From the NCBI RefSeq assembly GCF_000334155.1, contig NZ_ANNK01000111.1:1-64000 (forward strand): 64,000 nucleotides of DNA. Reading direction: 5' to 3'. Shown here piece by piece: positions 33,715 through 42,256 of this stretch. The DNA is from Halalkalibacterium ligniniphilum (GTDB lineage Bacteria > Bacillota > Bacilli > Bacillales > Bacillaceae_D). The notes under the pieces were generated by a model. That model was given only the letters and a program-made list of their open reading frames with translations. It searched no databases and was not told the DNA's origin. Each line of letters opens with the position of its first letter. Position 1 is the stretch's first letter. Position numbers and translations under genes: made by a program.

Positions 33715-34371
33715 TTATGCTTGGTTTTCCTTATCATCTGAAACTTTTTTAATGAGAATTCGTGTACCATCCACGGAAACAACCTCAATTTCCTCGTTCG
33801 CTTCTAACCATTGACTCCCGCTTGTAGCACTGTACTGGTTGCCATCAATTTCAATATTTCCTGTCGGACGGAACGGAGTCAAGGTGCGACCTCTTTTTCC
33901 CTTTAAGGAATGGTAGCTTTCATTTATCGAATTATAGCCTAAATCACCTGTAAGCCGATCTTTTAACGTCATTTTTGACCACATGTTTCGTGAAGGAAAC
34001 ACTTTTAAAAACAAGCTTGCACCAAATCCACCAAGTAAGAAGCCCATTGCCGCAAGCACTCCATAGATGACACTTGGAGCAGGAATAGCTAGCCCCACGA
34101 TCATAAGAACGACACCAAGCAATGCAATGGTTCCATCCGTGATCACTTTACCATCAATAATAATTAGCAATAATCCTACAACATACAGGATAACAACCCA
34201 GAAACCTAAATTGCTATCTCCAGCAAGATGAAATGAAAAATACATGCTCATAATGGCTACACCAAGTAATCCAAACAATCCTTTTGCTCGTACAAGTAAT
34301 TCTCCGAATAAAAAGAGCGTTCCTAATAAAATAACAACAAAGCCGATACTCGCAACATTTAACCATTCCAT
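33715..34371 (-). CDS. NfeD-like membrane protein
   Basis: 218 aa. Four to five membrane segments (residues about 5-135) precede a C-terminal soluble OB-fold domain typical of NfeD: GKRGRTLTPFRPTGNIEIDGNQYSA, then EEIEVVSVDGTRILIKKV. NfeD proteins usually work with a flotillin encoded next door, but none is present here. ATG 34371 is chosen, eight bases after GGGGG; an ATG at 34377 is too close to that box. Confidence 0.85.
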   Translation of the reverse strand: MEWLNVASIGFVVILLGTLFLFGELLVRAKGLFGLLGVAIMSMYFSFHLAGDSNLGFWVVILYVVGLLLIIIDGKVITDGTIALLGVVLMIVGLAIPAPSVIYGVLAAMGFLLGGFGASLFLKVFPSRNMWSKMTLKDRLTGDLGYNSINESYHSLKGKRGRTLTPFRPTGNIEIDGNQYSATSGSQWLEANEEIEVVSVDGTRILIKKVSDDKENQA

Positions 34372-34426
34372 CACCATGACCCCCTTCCATATACCATACG
34401 AATCACAAAATAAAAGGTTTCATTAG

Positions 34427-34512
34427 AAAAGCTTGGGCTGCGCCAGAAACCTCATAAAAAGTATACACTATATGGTCTTGCTCGATCTCTAATCAGAGAC
34501 GGATCTTCGGCG
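34427..34512. repeat. 85-bp direct repeat R4, copy 1
   Basis: Matches 34658-34743 with a single difference (GCTCGATCT here, GCTCGGTCT there). Contains the hairpin GTCTCT-AATC-AGAGAC. Lies upstream of the NfeD-like gene. Confidence 0.92.
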
Positions 34513-34574
34513 GAGCCCTTAGCTTTTCTTACTTCCCAAGCTCCTTCCTCTTTCACCCTTAATAAAGTTCGTTC

Positions 34575-34600
34575 AGGAAAAACAATCCGTTGTTTTTCCT
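34575..34600. terminator. Perfect inverted repeat between the R4 copies
   Basis: An 11-bp perfect stem AGGAAAAACAA / TTGTTTTTCCT with a TCCG tetraloop, followed on the plus strand by CCCCTCTTTAT. It looks like a terminator-type hairpin, but no gene clearly ends here. Confidence 0.5.
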
Positions 34601-34657
34601 CCCCTCTTTATGACAGGGAGGATGAGCGCTAGTTTTGACTTTGCATCTGTTTTATTT

Positions 34658-34743
34658 AAAAAGCTTGGGCTGCGCCAGAAACCTCATAAAAAGTATACAC
34701 TATATGGTCTTGCTCGGTCTCTAATCAGAGACGGATCTTCGGC
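34658..34743. repeat. 85-bp direct repeat R4, copy 2
   Basis: Second copy, 231 bases from the first in the same orientation. It ends 14 bases before the stop codon of the DUF1002 gene. Confidence 0.92.
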
Positions 34744-34756
34744 AGAATACCCCACT

Positions 34757-35629
34757 TTAATTGAAAAGTCCCCGAATGGAATCAATAATCTGATTAATGA
34801 GGTCTAAAAAGCTCTGGATAAAAGACTGAGTATCTTCACGATTTAAAAACTCATCCAGATTATCTCTTACTTGTGATATTTGATCTTGCACTTGATTCCA
34901 GTCAATATTTAAATTCTGCATTCGCATAAAAAGAGAGACAAGTCCATTTAGTTCTTCATCTGTTAAGGTGATTCCGAGCCGTTCTGCCACACGGCGAATT
35001 AAATCTCGAAGGTCCTCCTCCGTTTCAACCGGGTTGTTGGCAATCTCTTCTTTGATCTCGTTCATCAGCTCAGTTGCCTGCTCAACACCGATTTTATCAG
35101 CTAGTTCACCTGTACGAACCAATTCTTCGTTCGCCACCTGCTTCTGCTCTTCTGGAATCTCAATATTAGCTGCGATTTCATATGCTTTAATAATTCCTGT
35201 CAATCCTGCTGTACCTGAAACGTTAAAAGGAGCCGTTACATAAACATCTGCATCCTCCACGCCTGCCGTGATCATGGCATTTGCATACATACCTTCAGAT
35301 ACCCACGTAATATGATTCGTTTCTACATTTATCCCACTACCTGGTTCTGTTAACGTGATTTTCGAAGAGGAAAGGGCATTAGAACCTATTTGACTCCTTG
35401 AAATATAGTTACCTAAATATTGATGTTCTTCTTCATTGGTGACATAAATGACTTCCACATTTTCTGGAACATCCATTTCATTTAAGATTTGTTGTTTTTG
35501 TTGTTCTGAAAGATCTTCACCTAATGTGACAATAACATCTCCCGGCGCTGCATCAGCTAACACCAATGCTGGCAATAATAACGTAAGTACAAAAAGAAGC
35601 ATTACACTCTTCTTTATCCGTGCTCTCAT
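34757..35629 (-). CDS. DUF1002 secreted protein (YpuA-like)
   Basis: 290 aa with a signal peptide (RIKKSVMLLFVLTLLLPALVLADA), probably cleaved after the ALADA-like site. The mature domain reads VIVTLGEDLSEQQKQQIL, then ITLTEPGSGINVETNHITWVSEGMYANAMITAGVEDADVYVTAP, the hallmark of DUF1002/YpuA. Function in the family is unknown. ATG 35629 follows GGAGAGG with eight-base spacing; the longer frame to 35668 is rejected. Confidence 0.85.
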   Translation of the reverse strand: MRARIKKSVMLLFVLTLLLPALVLADAAPGDVIVTLGEDLSEQQKQQILNEMDVPENVEVIYVTNEEEHQYLGNYISRSQIGSNALSSSKITLTEPGSGINVETNHITWVSEGMYANAMITAGVEDADVYVTAPFNVSGTAGLTGIIKAYEIAANIEIPEEQKQVANEELVRTGELADKIGVEQATELMNEIKEEIANNPVETEEDLRDLIRRVAERLGITLTDEELNGLVSLFMRMQNLNIDWNQVQDQISQVRDNLDEFLNREDTQSFIQSFLDLINQIIDSIRGLFN

Positions 35630-35754
35630 CTTCTTAACCTCTCCTTCTTTCATCATTACGTGATTCATTTCGCTTGTTGAACGAATGTTTTACTTAATAA
35701 GAAACATATTTTCTCAAAAAAAGAAAAGGGACTTTTTTCCTGATGGCAAACGAT

Positions 35755-36981
35755 TTACAGCATTTTCGCTTCCTCACATTTAAAAAAAGGGATGCGCGCC
35801 CACAGAATCATCATCACAACCGTAGAGACACCTACTGTAAAAAAAGCGAAAAACATTGATTGTAATTTATCTTCCATCCACACACCGAAAGCGACAGGCC
35901 CGAGCGCCACCCCCAAAAACCGCACCATTGCATAAATAGACATAACAATACTACGTTCATTTGATCGTGATGAAGCGGCAAGGGCACCACTTGCTGCTGG
36001 TAAAAATACACCTAAACCGACAGCTAAAACCATCAATAAGCAAAAAAACGCTACGATATCATTCGTTGCGGGAAGCAGCGCCGCAGAAAAAAACATGCCA
36101 AATCCCCCAAATAGCATCCTTTTTTGAAAGGATGAAATGGCTGGTTTTACTGTCCTGCTTGTCCAAAAAGAAGCAACCATTAAGGCAGCAAGAGGAAGTG
36201 CAATCATCCCACCTTTTAAAACCGTTGAGAACGGAAAGACTGATTCAATTGTATAGGACAAATAAAATAAAAAACCGAACAGTAAAAACATGCCTACGCC
36301 TCCCATCATATAGATTGGAAGTAACCATGTCCAGTTATATCTAAATGTTATAACCCCATCAAGTACATAGCTCCGCCAATCAAAAGCTGCCTTCTCTCTT
36401 TTCTGTTCCTTGACAAAAAACAAAATACCAGCCAAAGAAAATAACGTTACAGCAAAATAGATCACAAAACCAAAATGCCATGAAGCCATCGCAAGAATTC
36501 CTCCAATTATTGGACTGATCACTTTACCAAGCCCGTTAAAAACCTCTAACATACCAAGAGCTTCGTTGCGCTTTTGCCCTATGAACAATTCAGAGGCGAG
36601 AATCATCGCAACTGGCGTGATCCCCCCTGCCCCAATGCCTTGAAGAATTCGACCAACAATAATCATTGGAAACTGCCATTGTAAAGGCAGACTTATTGCA
36701 GCAATTGTAGCAAAAAAACTTCCTACTAGGATAAGAAGGAGAGCTATCATTCCTATCTTTTTTCTTCCAAAACGTTCAGACAGTGCACCGCTTAGAGGAA
36801 TGAATAAGGCAGCTGGAATCGAAAAAGCCGATAGAATGAAGCCTGTTTCAACTGTCGTTAACAAAAGCTCTCTTTGCATGTCCGGCAGAATGGGAATAAA
36901 CATTGAATTACCAAGCACCATAATAAAAGGGGCCAAACCGAGAGCAACCATGAGAACACGGGCATCCGTATGTCTCTTCAT
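35755..36981 (-). CDS. MFS multidrug-type exporter (DHA1)
   Basis: 408 aa, 12 predicted membrane segments. It has MFS motif A in the TM2-TM3 loop (GALSERFGRKKIG), a motif B-like VGRILQGIGAGGI, and the antiporter-type motif C segment LGKVISPIIGGIL. These point to a drug/proton antiporter of the Bmr/EmrD type; the substrate is unknown. ATG 36981 follows AAAAGGATG. No regulator gene is adjacent. Confidence 0.82.
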   Translation of the reverse strand: MKRHTDARVLMVALGLAPFIMVLGNSMFIPILPDMQRELLLTTVETGFILSAFSIPAALFIPLSGALSERFGRKKIGMIALLLILVGSFFATIAAISLPLQWQFPMIIVGRILQGIGAGGITPVAMILASELFIGQKRNEALGMLEVFNGLGKVISPIIGGILAMASWHFGFVIYFAVTLFSLAGILFFVKEQKREKAAFDWRSYVLDGVITFRYNWTWLLPIYMMGGVGMFLLFGFLFYLSYTIESVFPFSTVLKGGMIALPLAALMVASFWTSRTVKPAISSFQKRMLFGGFGMFFSAALLPATNDIVAFFCLLMVLAVGLGVFLPAASGALAASSRSNERSIVMSIYAMVRFLGVALGPVAFGVWMEDKLQSMFFAFFTVGVSTVVMMILWARIPFFKCEEAKML

Positions 36982-37057
36982 TCTTATTCACATCCTTTTC
37001 ACGTAATGTGCTTTTTTATCTAGGCAACATTGATTTGAAATTAAAGTGTTATTTTTT

Positions 37058-37086
37058 GTCATATCTTTTTCTCAACCGCATATACT
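37058..37086 (+). promoter_or_regulatory. Candidate SigE promoter of yqfZ
   Basis: GTCATAT (37058-37064) and CATATACT (37079-37086), 14 bases apart, closely match the mother-cell SigE consensus. Located about 43 bases before the yqfZ start. Confidence 0.5.
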
Positions 37087-37128
37087 TTTAGAGATTAATA
37101 ATCCAGCATGTAAGGAGGACAAGCTCTG

Positions 37129-37464
37129 ATGAAACAACTCGGCTTCCTCGTCCTTTTTGTCATCGTAGTATATAGTGCTTATTATGACCTTACCATTGGA
37201 ACTTTACCCAGTTATGAGCAACTTCGAGCGGCCGCCGCAGTGGGTCCTTCTACAGAAAATAGTGAGCTTGGTATTGTTTATCAGGAGGTCGTGGTTGAGC
37301 CAGGCTTTACAGTTCTTTCCATTGTTGAACATTTACATGATGGTCCAATTCCTGCCACGATCCAAGAAATTTCCTATGATTTTAAACGTCTTAATAATCA
37401 ATTAGAGCCCGAAGAAATTCAAGCGGGACAGACGTATCGCTTTCCTTTATATTCACACCCGTGA
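37129..37464 (+). CDS. yqfZ: YqfZ, LysM-like membrane-anchored protein
   Basis: 111 aa. An N-terminal membrane/signal segment (MKQLGFLVLFVIVVYSAYYDL) precedes a single LysM-like domain: VVVEPGFTVLSIVEHLH, then RLNNQLEPEEIQAGQTYRFPLY. It probably binds peptidoglycan at the cell or forespore surface. ATG 37129 follows AAGGAGGAC. It sits directly upstream of ispG, as yqfZ does in B. subtilis, and a SigE-like promoter precedes it. Confidence 0.8.
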   Translation: MKQLGFLVLFVIVVYSAYYDLTIGTLPSYEQLRAAAAVGPSTENSELGIVYQEVVVEPGFTVLSIVEHLHDGPIPATIQEISYDFKRLNNQLEPEEIQAGQTYRFPLYSHP

Positions 37465-37567
37465 CTTTGTCCTTGCCAAAAGAAAGGTGACATTGATAAA
37501 ATAAAGTCGTATTTGTAGTGACTACACGTGTCCAAGATGGTCCGTGATATAAAGGAGCGATTGGTCA

Positions 37568-38671
37568 ATGACCGAACTTACACATCGTACAAAGACACGA
37601 CCAGTTAAGGTTGGAAATTTGACGATTGGTGGAAACAATGAAGTGGTTGTACAAAGTATGACGACCACCAAAACCCATGATGTTGAAGCAACTGTAGCTG
37701 AGATTAAACGATTGGAAGAAGCGGGCTGTCAAGTTGTCCGAGTTGCATGCCCTGACATGCGTGCAGCAGAAGCGATTGCAGACATAAAGGCTCGAATCAA
37801 CATTCCTCTCGTCGTTGATATTCATTTTGACTATAAATTGGCGTTAAAAGCCATTGAAGGCGGCGCCGACAAAATTCGAATTAACCCAGGAAACATCGGA
37901 AAACGACATAAGGTTGAGGCCGTTGTAAAAGCAGCAAAAGAAAAAGGGATTCCGATTCGAATTGGTGTGAATGCTGGATCTTTGGAAAAACGTATTCTTG
38001 AAAAATATGGGTATCCTACGGCGGATGGGATGGTTGAAAGTGCCCTACATCACATCAAAATCTTAGAGGATCTTGATTTTCATGACATTATCGTCTCAAT
38101 GAAAGCTTCCGATGTTAACCTAGCCATTGAAGCTTATGAGAAAGCAGCAAGAGCTTTTGATTATCCATTGCATCTTGGAATTACTGAATCTGGAACGTTA
38201 TTTGCTGGAACCATTAAAAGTGCTGCAGGGCTTGGTGCCATTCTTAACATGGGAATCGGTAACACCGTTCGAATTTCTTTAAGTGCTGATCCAGTTGAAG
38301 AAGTAAAGGTTGCTCGTGAACTGCTTAAATCATTTGGTCTTGCAGCAAATGCTGCCACATTGATTTCATGTCCAACTTGTGGTCGGATTGAAATTGATTT
38401 GATTAGCATTGCAAATGAAATTGAAGACTACATTTCAACGATTAAAGCCCCGATTAAAGTCGCTGTTCTTGGCTGTGCCGTTAACGGACCGGGTGAAGCT
38501 CGCGAGGCTGATATTGGCATTGCTGGCGCCCGAGGTGAAGGGTTGCTATTCCGCAAAGGTGAAATTGTTCGTAAGGTTCCAGAAGAAACGATGGTCGAAG
38601 AATTAAAGCGTGAAGTTGATAAAATTGCAGAGGAATATTTTGCAAAACAGCGTGAGTTAGAAAAAGCATAA
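37568..38671 (+). CDS. ispG: (E)-4-hydroxy-3-methylbut-2-enyl-diphosphate synthase IspG
   Basis: Iron-sulfur enzyme of the MEP isoprenoid pathway that converts MEcPP to HMBPP; 367 aa. The N-terminal barrel begins [22 protein letters not shown]. The C-terminal [4Fe-4S] cysteines lie in SCPTCGR and [12 protein letters not shown] is AAAGGAG. The next enzyme of the pathway, IspH, is encoded at 56918-57862. The stop codon lies in a strong terminator stem. Confidence 0.96.
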   Translation: MTELTHRTKTRPVKVGNLTIGGNNEVVVQSMTTTKTHDVEATVAEIKRLEEAGCQVVRVACPDMRAAEAIADIKARINIPLVVDIHFDYKLALKAIEGGADKIRINPGNIGKRHKVEAVVKAAKEKGIPIRIGVNAGSLEKRILEKYGYPTADGMVESALHHIKILEDLDFHDIIVSMKASDVNLAIEAYEKAARAFDYPLHLGITESGTLFAGTIKSAAGLGAILNMGIGNTVRISLSADPVEEVKVARELLKSFGLAANAATLISCPTCGRIEIDLISIANEIEDYISTIKAPIKVAVLGCAVNGPGEAREADIGIAGARGEGLLFRKGEIVRKVPEETMVEELKREVDKIAEEYFAKQRELEKA

Positions 38672-38697
38672 GCCGAAATCGGCTTATGCTTTTATTT
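38666..38697 (+). terminator. Terminator of ispG
   Basis: Perfect 11-bp stem GCATAAGCCGA / TCGGCTTATGC with an AA loop and TTTTATTTT tail. The ispG stop codon is inside the 5' arm. Confidence 0.93.
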
Positions 38698-38727
38698 TCC
38701 TTCCATGTGTCCCCCACACATAGCCGG

Positions 38728-39219
38728 CTAAAAGAACGGTGAGAAAAAGACGGTCATTATAATCGAAAGGGCACCAATTCCTATTGCCCAGTTTCCCAAA
38801 GCTTTTGCGCCATATCGACGTGCCACGAATCCAACAACAATGCCTGCCGCTCCAAGCAATACTGGCAAGAAAAACAACGAAAGAATGGAAAGAACAATTG
38901 CAAAAGTTCCCACTCCTCGTCCTGCCGTAACGTCATCTTCATTCATAAGCGCTGTTTCTCTAGCTTCAGCCTCTTCACTTTTCACTCGCTCTTCATTCAC
39001 TGGACGATCTCCTGCCATATTACCTACTGCTGCATATTCAGCGGCAGTTTCTTCGTCAACTCTTGCTTCAAAGGAAGGTCGATCCTCCTCTGAATGCTCT
39101 GTTTGCTCTTCATTTGCAGCATCTTTTTCTTGATCCACTAGCGTTAAAGAACGGTCATTTTCATCAACTAAGCGAATGGGCTCTTGATTTTCTTTGTTTT
39201 CTTGATTGTTATTTGCCAT
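38728..39219 (-). CDS. yqfX: YqfX-like membrane protein
   Basis: 163 aa. A long acidic, low-complexity N-terminal half (repeats of E, N, D) precedes two C-terminal membrane segments with a GxxxG-rich DUF4190-like motif: FAIVLSILSLFFLPVLLGAAGIVVGFVARRYGA, then WAIGIGALSIIMTVFF. Position beside ispG and opposite yqfW equals that of yqfX in B. subtilis. Function unknown. Confidence 0.75.
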   Translation of the reverse strand: MANNNQENKENQEPIRLVDENDRSLTLVDQEKDAANEEQTEHSEEDRPSFEARVDEETAAEYAAVGNMAGDRPVNEERVKSEEAEARETALMNEDDVTAGRGVGTFAIVLSILSLFFLPVLLGAAGIVVGFVARRYGAKALGNWAIGIGALSIIMTVFFSPFF

Positions 39220-39380
39220 AATACTCCCTCACTTTCTTTGTTTAGGGGAACATTTATAGTATGACGCTTAAATTTAGGATTATAGGTGACAATCTTTGCA
39301 AAGGCAGGAAACATCCTAGACCTTATGACAGCAGTCGTGTATTGTATAATATATGTAGTCGTGATAAGGAGTGAAAAGAG

Positions 39381-39965
39381 ATGGCACCAAAGAAACGTTT
39401 TGGATTAGATATTGATGGTACAGTCACTCACCCTGGGACATTTATTCCGTACTTAAATCACCATTTCCAAAAGGAACTTACGTTAGATGATATTAAAGAA
39501 TATGATTTAACCGGGCTTTTAGAGATTACGACTGAAGATTTTTGGAAATGGATGGAAGTGCACGAAGGGACCATCTATCAAGAGGCGGAGCTCGCTGAAC
39601 ATGCTGATAAGGTACTTCATGAATGGCAAAAAGAACATGAACTTATTTATATTACAGCTCGAGGCCAGCATTTAGCAGATATTACAAAAAATTGGTTTTT
39701 GCATCATACACTTCCATTTGACCACATTGAACTTGTTGGAAAACATGATAAACTCGAAGCCGTTCGGTCGCTAAATATTGATATTTTCTTTGAAGATAAG
39801 CATGATAACGCTGTCGCTATCGCTGAGGAATTTAACATCCCCGTTATCTTAATGGATACACCATACAACCGTCTTCCTGCCCCTAACAACGTCATCCGCG
39901 TCACCTCTTGGCTAGAAGCAAGATCATGGGTAGATACATGGCTAAAGCAGCATAGCTATCAATAA
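39381..39965 (+). CDS. yqfW: HAD-type nucleotidase YqfW
   Basis: 194-aa HAD hydrolase of the 5'(3')-deoxyribonucleotidase/YqfW group. Motif I is LDIDGT (GLDIDGTVTHPG), motif II region YITARGQH, and motif IV FFEDKHDNA. The substrate is not established. ATG 39381 has AAGGAGTG upstream. A perfect bidirectional terminator follows. Confidence 0.85.
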   Translation: MAPKKRFGLDIDGTVTHPGTFIPYLNHHFQKELTLDDIKEYDLTGLLEITTEDFWKWMEVHEGTIYQEAELAEHADKVLHEWQKEHELIYITARGQHLADITKNWFLHHTLPFDHIELVGKHDKLEAVRSLNIDIFFEDKHDNAVAIAEEFNIPVILMDTPYNRLPAPNNVIRVTSWLEARSWVDTWLKQHSYQ

Positions 39966-40022
39966 GAATGAGATATAGCTCCTAAGACAAGAGCAAGCTC
40001 CTTGTTCAGCTGCATCAAGTGT

Positions 40023-40053
40023 AAAAGACCGGTTCAAACTAGACCGGTCTTTT
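40023..40053. terminator. Bidirectional terminator
   Basis: AAAAGACCGGT and ACCGGTCTTTT form a perfect 11-bp stem between yqfW and the DUF1540 gene. Confidence 0.92.
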
Positions 40054-40111
40054 ATCGTCTTTTATCAAGCTTAAACCACTCTGTCCTTCCATACATGGAA
40101 CACCTAGCAGC

Positions 40112-40330
40112 TTAGGACTTTGGGCGAAACGTGTAACAGCATGTTTCAGCAATACTGTTTGCACGATCTTTCTCTAGTGCAGTAGCATAAGGTTCACTAC
40201 CTGCTTCCATCTTAAAATCACGCTTCGAGTGTGCATCAATTTCAACTAGGATTGCCTCTGCGTTACAATTGTTTCCTTCTGCCCAGTACGTACAATTCGC
40301 AACGTTACACTTTACTACTGGATTTTCCAT
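40112..40330 (-). CDS. DUF1540 cysteine-rich protein
   Basis: 72 aa with four N-terminal-half cysteines spaced as in DUF1540 (VKCNVANCTYWAEGNNCNA) and a terminal AETCCYTFRP. These probably form a small metal-binding or disulfide module. ATG 40330 follows AAGGGGGG. Function unknown. Confidence 0.85.
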   Translation of the reverse strand: MENPVVKCNVANCTYWAEGNNCNAEAILVEIDAHSKRDFKMEAGSEPYATALEKDRANSIAETCCYTFRPKS

Positions 40331-40564
40331 AAGTGTTATCCCCCCTTGCTTTTAGCCTTCCAGAAAAAACACTAATTACTCATGGAAAATCCGAGAAAAA
40401 ACTGCTTTTTCAAGATAGCTGAAATGGTACTCATCTTAAGGATTTTTCTTCTGTCTCATCTCTTTGTTCTTTGCGTTTCAAAAATACTTTACCTCATTCT
40501 AATGTATTAGTTATCAAAAGAAAGAAAATTCAAAACAAACTTATCTTTATGGTATAATTGTTAT
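40331..40564. other. Intergenic region
   Basis: AT-rich spacer between the DUF1540 gene and the terminator of the YjcZ-like gene. Nothing recognisable except likely promoter sequence for DUF1540. Confidence 0.45.
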
Positions 40565-40625
40565 TTTCAAAAAAATAACTGCCCTCCATCACATAATGTG
40601 ACGTATAGACAGTTTATTTTTTCAT
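40565..40625 (-). terminator. Terminator of the YjcZ-like gene
   Basis: AAATAAACTG(T)C pairs with GGCAGTTATTT around a loop that itself contains GTCACAT/ATGTGAT, and ends in a T run on the minus strand. Confidence 0.7.
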
Positions 40626-40630
40626 TAAGA

Positions 40631-40789
40631 TTAGTATCCGTAGCCTACTGGGCCAGGTCCATAGCCATAACCCCCATACCAGCTAGCACCAATAATAATA
40701 ATTAAAATAAAAAGAACCACTAGTAGGGCGAACCCTCCACCTCTGTAACCATAGCCTGCTCCTGCAACCGGTCCTGCCTCAGCCCCCAT
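40631..40789 (-). CDS. YjcZ-family small glycine-rich protein
   Basis: 52-aa ORF. The N-terminus is Gly/Ala-rich (GAEAGPVAGAGYGYRGGG), followed by the characteristic hydrophobic core FALLVVLFILIIIIGASW and a Gly-Tyr tail ending in YGYGPGPVGYGY. This is the pattern of YjcZ/SVM-type peptides found in spores of Bacillus. ATG 40789 follows AAAGGAG with nine-base spacing, and a terminator follows. Confidence 0.85.
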   Translation of the reverse strand: MGAEAGPVAGAGYGYRGGGFALLVVLFILIIIIGASWYGGYGYGPGPVGYGY

Positions 40790-40916
40790 GTCGAACAGCT
40801 CCTTTCTCATTTTGGAATGGACTTCAATGATAGGCTATGTTTCTCCAATCACTTTTGAGTGGGCATAATGATAAGATTTAATTTTTTTTTAATAATATGC
40901 CAAATGAATAAGCTTT

Positions 40917-41609
40917 TTAATCATTTGCTTTCCAATCATCCACTCTCACAACTTTCCCCTGCCCCTGGTTGCTGCTGCTAGCGAGATTAAGAAGAATGGG
41001 CGCAACTTCTTTCGGATCATCACCTTGTGATTGCATCTTCGTTTTCATCACACCGGGATTAAATACAGCTGCTGAAATCCCATTTGAGTATTCTTCTTCT
41101 TCTACTGAGAAAGTTAAGGTTTCAAGCGCTGCTTTACTTGCACTGTATGCCCCAAAGCCTGATGCTCCTAATCTGGCAAGTCCCGTTGTCAAAGAAATGA
41201 TTCGACCTTTTTTCTGCTTACGCATAATTGGAAGGCACTCTCTTATCATGAGAAACACACTTGTGACATTGTTGTCGAACTGTGTTTGCCACGATTCTAA
41301 AGTGGAATCTGCGATTTGATAATTTTCAAAAACGGCAGCATTGTTAATAAGCACATCAATGGCACCAAAACGCTCGAACGTTTCAGCGACAAATTTTTTC
41401 ACAGCTTTCTCATTGGATACATCTGCTTCAACAGCAAGTACTTGTTTAGAATAACGGCTTAGCTCGTCTGCTACTTTTTTGATTTCATATGCATTTCTAG
41501 AACAAATGGCAACTGCAGCACCAGACCTTGCAGCTTCAATCGCCGTTTCTCTTCCTAACCCTTTGCTTGCACCTGTAATGATGATAACTTTGTTTTCTAA
41601 TGACATCAT
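40917..41609 (-). CDS. SDR-family oxidoreductase
   Basis: About 230 aa, Rossmann fold. It has the cofactor loop TGASKGLG, NNA(A) motif INNAAVF and catalytic YSASK with the upstream Ser in LTTGLARLGASG. Resembles 3-oxoacyl-ACP reductase/FabG-type enzymes, but the substrate is unknown. Two adjacent ATGs (41609, 41606) follow GGGAG with suitable spacing; the first is used. The C-terminus is shorter than in FabG. Confidence 0.85.
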   Translation of the reverse strand: MMSLENKVIIITGASKGLGRETAIEAARSGAAVAICSRNAYEIKKVADELSRYSKQVLAVEADVSNEKAVKKFVAETFERFGAIDVLINNAAVFENYQIADSTLESWQTQFDNNVTSVFLMIRECLPIMRKQKKGRIISLTTGLARLGASGFGAYSASKAALETLTFSVEEEEYSNGISAAVFNPGVMKTKMQSQGDDPKEVAPILLNLASSSNQGQGKVVRVDDWKAND

Positions 41610-41780
41610 TACCATCTCCCTTCAACTTCTATCCCTCAACTTTTTCATATCATGACTTAGTGTAATAACCTCAACATTAATTGTCAATAAATTTAGAAAA
41701 TTAAAGATTATTTTAGGTGTTTTAATTCGCTCCTTGAAAGGTATATAGTAACTACACTTGAAAGAAGGAAGGTGATTCAA

Positions 41781-41924
41781 CTGCTAAAAAAGACCTTGTT
41801 GTTTATGTCTGCGATTGCACTTTCACTTAGCTTAGTTGCTTGTGGCGATAATTTAGAGCCTTTGGATGATGAAGAAGTTGAACCGATTGGTGCACCCGGT
41901 GAAGAGACTGGGACAATTAACTAA
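41781..41924 (+). CDS. Small lipoprotein, probable CTG start
   Basis: 47 aa: a basic start (LKK), hydrophobic signal segment, lipobox LSLVAC and a short acidic tail ending GEETGTIN. No ATG precedes the signal sequence. An AAGGAAGG box lies eight bases before CTG 41781, while an in-frame GTG at 41772 overlaps that box. The last codons and stop lie inside repeat R1 copy 2, so the C-terminus may have been supplied by the repeat. Function unknown. Confidence 0.65.
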   Translation: MLKKTLLFMSAIALSLSLVACGDNLEPLDDEEVEPIGAPGEETGTIN

Positions 41925-42139
41925 CGTGTATGTTTGAAATTGCGAACGATGCACAACCTTCGCGGAGGAAATAGACGTAGACTCCTGCGGGATCAAAGGC
42001 AAGGGTGAGACCCCACAGTGCAAAAAGCATGAGGAGGCTCACCAGCCGCCCGCGGAAAGCGAAGGATATTTCCGAAGCGAAGGCTATGCATATCATTACG
42101 TTCGGATGTCTCATCTATAAAAACTCTTTTGTCCCAGCC
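41906..42139. repeat. Dispersed repeat R1, copy 2 (234 bp)
   Basis: Near-identical to 30681-30916 over most of its length, in the same orientation. Ends GACTGGGAC / GTCCCAGCC, one base off the perfect inverted ends of copy 1. It begins within the last codons of the small lipoprotein gene. Confidence 0.9.
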
Positions 42140-42214
42140 CCTTTTCGCCTCCAACAAAAACGTACGTTCGTATCCTGACTAGAGGAAAAACGACTCTTCT
42201 AAAAGTCATTAAAC

Positions 42215-42256
42215 ACAAAAAACGAGTGCTCCCTGTTGTTATTGGGTTACACTCGC
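42215..42256 (-). terminator. Terminator of the znuC-znuB-zur operon
   Basis: CGAGTG pairs with CACTCG on the minus strand across a 24-base loop and is followed by TTTTTTG. The zur stop codon is within the loop. Confidence 0.75.

Noticed and set aside
34610-34807. 65-aa plus-strand open frame
   Set aside because: Built from repeat R4 copy 2 and the antisense end of the DUF1002 gene; the same frame is absent at R4 copy 1.
41917-42114. 65-aa minus-strand open frame
   Set aside because: Also inside repeat R1 (copy 2); composition and lack of conservation with copy 1 indicate chance.
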